Source: Rikenellaceae bacterium
GTDB lineage: Bacteria > Bacteroidota > Bacteroidia > Bacteroidales > Rikenellaceae
Direction of reading: 5' to 3'
Length of the DNA: 64,000 bases
NCBI GenBank assembly: GCA_015060105.1
Contig: SUZD01000011.1
Span: forward strand, 1-64,000
In this document: piece after piece, positions 61,668-64,000 of the stretch
Layout: the number at the start of each line of letters is the position of its first letter
Position numbering within the stretch: the stretch's first letter is position 1
Notes under the pieces: generated by a model
The model's database searches: none
What the model saw: only the letters and a program-made list of their open reading frames with translations
What the model was told of the DNA's origin: nothing
Position numbers and translations under genes: made by a program

Positions 61668-62870
61668 ATGAAAATTCTTGTTACGGGAGCCAAAGGATTC
61701 GTTGGTCGTAACCTTGTGGCTCAACTCGAAAATATCCGCACGGGCAAAGCCAAGTTCTATGGCGATGTCGCTGTGTCGGAGGTGTTTGAGTACGATATCG
61801 ACTCTTCGGCCGAGGAGTTGGACGACTACTGCTCGAAGGCGGACTTTGTGTTCAACCTTGCGGGTGTCAATCGCCCCAAGGAGCAGAGCGAGTTTATGAG
61901 TGGCAACTTCGGCTTTGCATCGACCCTGCTCGATACGCTCAAAAAGCACAACAACCTGTGTCCCGTTATGCTTTCGAGTTCGATTCAGGCAACGCTCGTT
62001 GGCCGCTATGCCGACGGCGAGTATGGCAAGAGCAAGAAAGCGGGCGAGGAACTATTCTTTGACTACTCGGCTGCGACGGGTGCCAAAGTGTTGGTCTATC
62101 GTTTCCCCAACTTGTTTGGCAAGTGGTGCCGCCCCAACTACAACTCGGCGGTGGCGACCTTCTGCAACAATATAGCCAACGACCTGCCTATTCAGGTAAA
62201 TGACCGCTCGACATTGCTCGAACTGCTCTATATCGACGACCTTGTTGATGAGATGGTGGCTGCGCTTCGAGGCGAGGAACACCACTGCGAGTTTGACGGT
62301 GTGGATACCGTACTGACCCCCGAGGGTCGCTATTGTGCTGCCCCCGTAACACATAAAGTTACGCTTGGCGAGATTGTCGATTTGTTGGAGAGCTTCAAGG
62401 CGCAACCCTCGACGCTCGTTATGCCCGAGATTCCCGAAGGCTCGTTTGCCAAGAAACTATATTCGACCTATTTGTCGTACCTGCCTAAAGAGAAAGTGGC
62501 CTTCCCGCTCAAAATGAATGTCGATGAGCGTGGCAGTTTTACCGAACTCATCAAGAGCGTGGGCGTAGGACAAGTGAGCATCAACATCAGTAAACCCGGA
62601 ATTACCAAAGGCCAACATTGGCATAACACCAAGTGGGAACAATTTATCGTTGTGTCGGGTCACGGCCTTATCCAACTTCGCAAAATCGGCACCGACGAGG
62701 TGTTGGAGTTCGAGGTTAGTGGCGATAAGATAGAGGCTGTGCAGATGTTGCCCGGATATACCCACAATATTATCAACCTGTCGGATAGCGAGGACCTCGT
62801 AACTGTTATGTGGTGCAACGAGTGCTTTGACCCTGCGCGCCCCGACACCTTCTTTGAACCTGTAAAGTAA
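61668..62870 (+). CDS. capF: UDP-2-acetamido-2,6-dideoxy-beta-L-talose synthase (CapF/WbjC-like)
   Basis: 400 residues with two domains: an N-terminal SDR-type reductase (MKILVTGAKGFVGRNL, with GAKGFVG 7-13, and YGKSKKAGEELFF for the Tyr/Lys pair) and a C-terminal cupin (about 280-400) with MNVDERGSFTELIK and the Zn-binding GQHWHNTKWEQF. In S. aureus CapF both domains act in turn: the cupin epimerises C3 and the SDR reduces C4 with NADPH. Gap to capE 13 nt. Confidence 0.92.
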   Translation: MKILVTGAKGFVGRNLVAQLENIRTGKAKFYGDVAVSEVFEYDIDSSAEELDDYCSKADFVFNLAGVNRPKEQSEFMSGNFGFASTLLDTLKKHNNLCPVMLSSSIQATLVGRYADGEYGKSKKAGEELFFDYSAATGAKVLVYRFPNLFGKWCRPNYNSAVATFCNNIANDLPIQVNDRSTLLELLYIDDLVDEMVAALRGEEHHCEFDGVDTVLTPEGRYCAAPVTHKVTLGEIVDLLESFKAQPSTLVMPEIPEGSFAKKLYSTYLSYLPKEKVAFPLKMNVDERGSFTELIKSVGVGQVSINISKPGITKGQHWHNTKWEQFIVVSGHGLIQLRKIGTDEVLEFEVSGDKIEAVQMLPGYTHNIINLSDSEDLVTVMWCNECFDPARPDTFFEPVK

Positions 62871-62879
62871 AGACTATAT

Positions 62880-64000
62880 ATGGAGTGTAAATACGACTAT
62901 ACCGATGTGTCGTTCAAGAATGACGGCCGTCTGAAACTTCTTATCATCGTCGGCACACGCCCCGAGATTATTCGCTTGGCGGCTGTAATCAACAAGTGTC
63001 GCAAGTACTTCGATACAATCCTTGCGCACACCGGACAGAACTACGACTACAACCTCAATGGCGTATTCTTCCGCGACTTGAAGTTGGCCGACCCCGAGGT
63101 CTATATGGACGCCGTTGGCGAGGACCTCGGAGCAACAATGGGCAATATCATCAATGCAAGTTACAAACTGATGGTGCAAGTGCAACCCGATGCTGTGCTG
63201 GTGTTGGGTGACACCAACTCGTGCCTGTCGGTGATTGGCGCAAAACGTCTGCATATCCCCATCTTCCACATGGAGGCGGGTAACCGCTGCTTCGACGAGT
63301 GCCTGCCCGAGGAGACCAATCGCCGTATTGTCGATATCATCTCGGACGTGAACCTCTGCTACTCGGAGCACGCACGCCGCTACCTCAATGCATCGAGTGT
63401 AGCCAAAGAGCGCACCTATGTAACGGGCTCGCCTATGGCCGAAGTGCTGCACGAGAACTTGCCCGATATCGAGGCAAGTGATATCCACGCGCGTCTTGGC
63501 TTGGAGAAGGGCCGCTATATCTTGCTGTCGGCGCACCGCGAGGAGAATATCGACACCGAGAAAAACTTTACAAGTCTGTTTACGGCGATTAACCGTATGG
63601 CCGAGAAGTACGATATGCCGATTCTCTACTCGTGCCACCCCCGTAGCCGTAACCGCTTGGCTGCGAGCGGCTTTAAATTGGACCCCCGCGTGATTCAGCA
63701 CGAACCCCTCGGATTCCACGACTACAACTGCTTGCAGATGAATGCGTTTGCGGTTGTTTCGGACTCGGGAACGCTGCCCGAGGAGAGTTCGTTCTTTACG
63801 AGTGTGGGCCACTCTTTCCCTGCGGTGTGTATCCGTACCTCGACCGAACGCCCCGAGGCACTGGATAAGGGCTGCTTTATATTGGCAGGTATCGACGAAC
63901 GCTCGCTGCTGCAAGCGGTTGATACAGCGGTCGAGATGGTCAAGAACGGCGATAACGGCATCCCCGTTCCGAACTATACCGACGAGAATGTATCGACCAA
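62880..64000 (+). CDS. capG: UDP-L-FucNAc-forming 2-epimerase (CapG/WbjD-like), 3' end missing
   Basis: WecB-like epimerase family. It converts UDP-L-PneNAc/6-deoxy-TalNAc to UDP-L-FucNAc. It starts at ATG 62880, 9 nt after capF, and is cut by the window edge after 373 codons, apparently only slightly short of full length. Motifs: LIIVGTRPEIIRLAAVI, AHTGQNYDYNLNGVFF, LGDTNSCLSVIGAKRL, FHMEAGNRCFDECLPEE, LSAHREENIDTE and SDSGTLPEESSFF. The GNRCFDECLPEE form is typical of CapG/WbjD rather than WecB. Confidence 0.92.
   Translation, partial: MECKYDYTDVSFKNDGRLKLLIIVGTRPEIIRLAAVINKCRKYFDTILAHTGQNYDYNLNGVFFRDLKLADPEVYMDAVGEDLGATMGNIINASYKLMVQVQPDAVLVLGDTNSCLSVIGAKRLHIPIFHMEAGNRCFDECLPEETNRRIVDIISDVNLCYSEHARRYLNASSVAKERTYVTGSPMAEVLHENLPDIEASDIHARLGLEKGRYILLSAHREENIDTEKNFTSLFTAINRMAEKYDMPILYSCHPRSRNRLAASGFKLDPRVIQHEPLGFHDYNCLQMNAFAVVSDSGTLPEESSFFTSVGHSFPAVCIRTSTERPEALDKGCFILAGIDERSLLQAVDTAVEMVKNGDNGIPVPNYTDENVST

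Overview
This window reads as a chromosome segment of a Bacteroidota bacterium, order Bacteroidales. The evidence is the TAnnTTTG/TTG-type promoters, A-rich leaders in place of Shine-Dalgarno sites, many short lipoproteins, a gldE/phosphopantetheinyl-transferase pair beside ftsZ, a class B PBP with a C-terminal PASTA domain, an enlarged MraY, and a capsule locus that opens with a UpxY-type NusG paralogue. Heavy use of TCG (Ser) and GAG (Glu) would fit an Alistipes/Rikenellaceae-like genome, but that placement is an impression and not shown.

Region by region: 1-3.1 kb holds gap, a thioredoxin-fold lipoprotein and folD (+). 3.1-3.4 kb is a tandem 120-bp palindromic repeat, with a fourth core copy at 11.8 kb. 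3.4-9.5 kb has an AraC-type regulator, a membrane protein, purD, rnhB and dxs. 9.5-13.4 kb has an OmpA-type lipoprotein, pyrH, frr and a MATE exporter (+). 13.3-31 kb is one minus-strand block transcribed from right to left: rsmH-ftsL-ftsI-murE-mraY-murD-ftsW-murG-murC-ftsQ-ftsA-ftsZ, then gldE and a phosphopantetheinyl transferase. It is a complete Bacteroidales division/cell-wall cluster without mraZ. 31-38.7 kb carries an acyltransferase (+) and a tight minus-strand run: brkB-like, DUF2520, kdsC-like, murB, tilS, holA and a PabC-like protein. 38.9-47.6 kb is a set of small units: lipoproteins, manA, a MauE/DoxX-thioredoxin membrane protein with two four-cysteine mini-lipoproteins, rnz, rpsA, a metallo-beta-lactamase-fold lipoprotein, a hemolysin III homologue and a DUF4251 protein.

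47.7 kb to the right edge is a capsule/O-antigen type locus on the plus strand: promoter, ~235-nt leader, UpxY-like antiterminator, CapD/WbpM-like dehydratase, UDP-glucose dehydrogenase, Wzx, Wzy, three glycosyltransferases, WecC/WecB (UDP-ManNAcA supply) and CapE/CapF/CapG (UDP-L-FucNAc supply, CapG cut by the window edge). The flippase, polymerase and glycosyltransferases are AT-rich, while the sugar-nucleotide genes resemble the host, so the locus looks like a mosaic.

The points most worth a second look are the lineage-specific remodelling of FtsQ (about 100-residue coiled-coil insert), FtsL (120-residue acidic cytoplasmic extension) and FtsA (Pro-rich linker plus two amphipathic helices); the mini-lipoprotein/DoxX-thioredoxin operon with a 36-bp perfect palindrome; and the 120-bp nested-palindrome repeat family. 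No tRNA, rRNA, CRISPR array or insertion sequence was seen.
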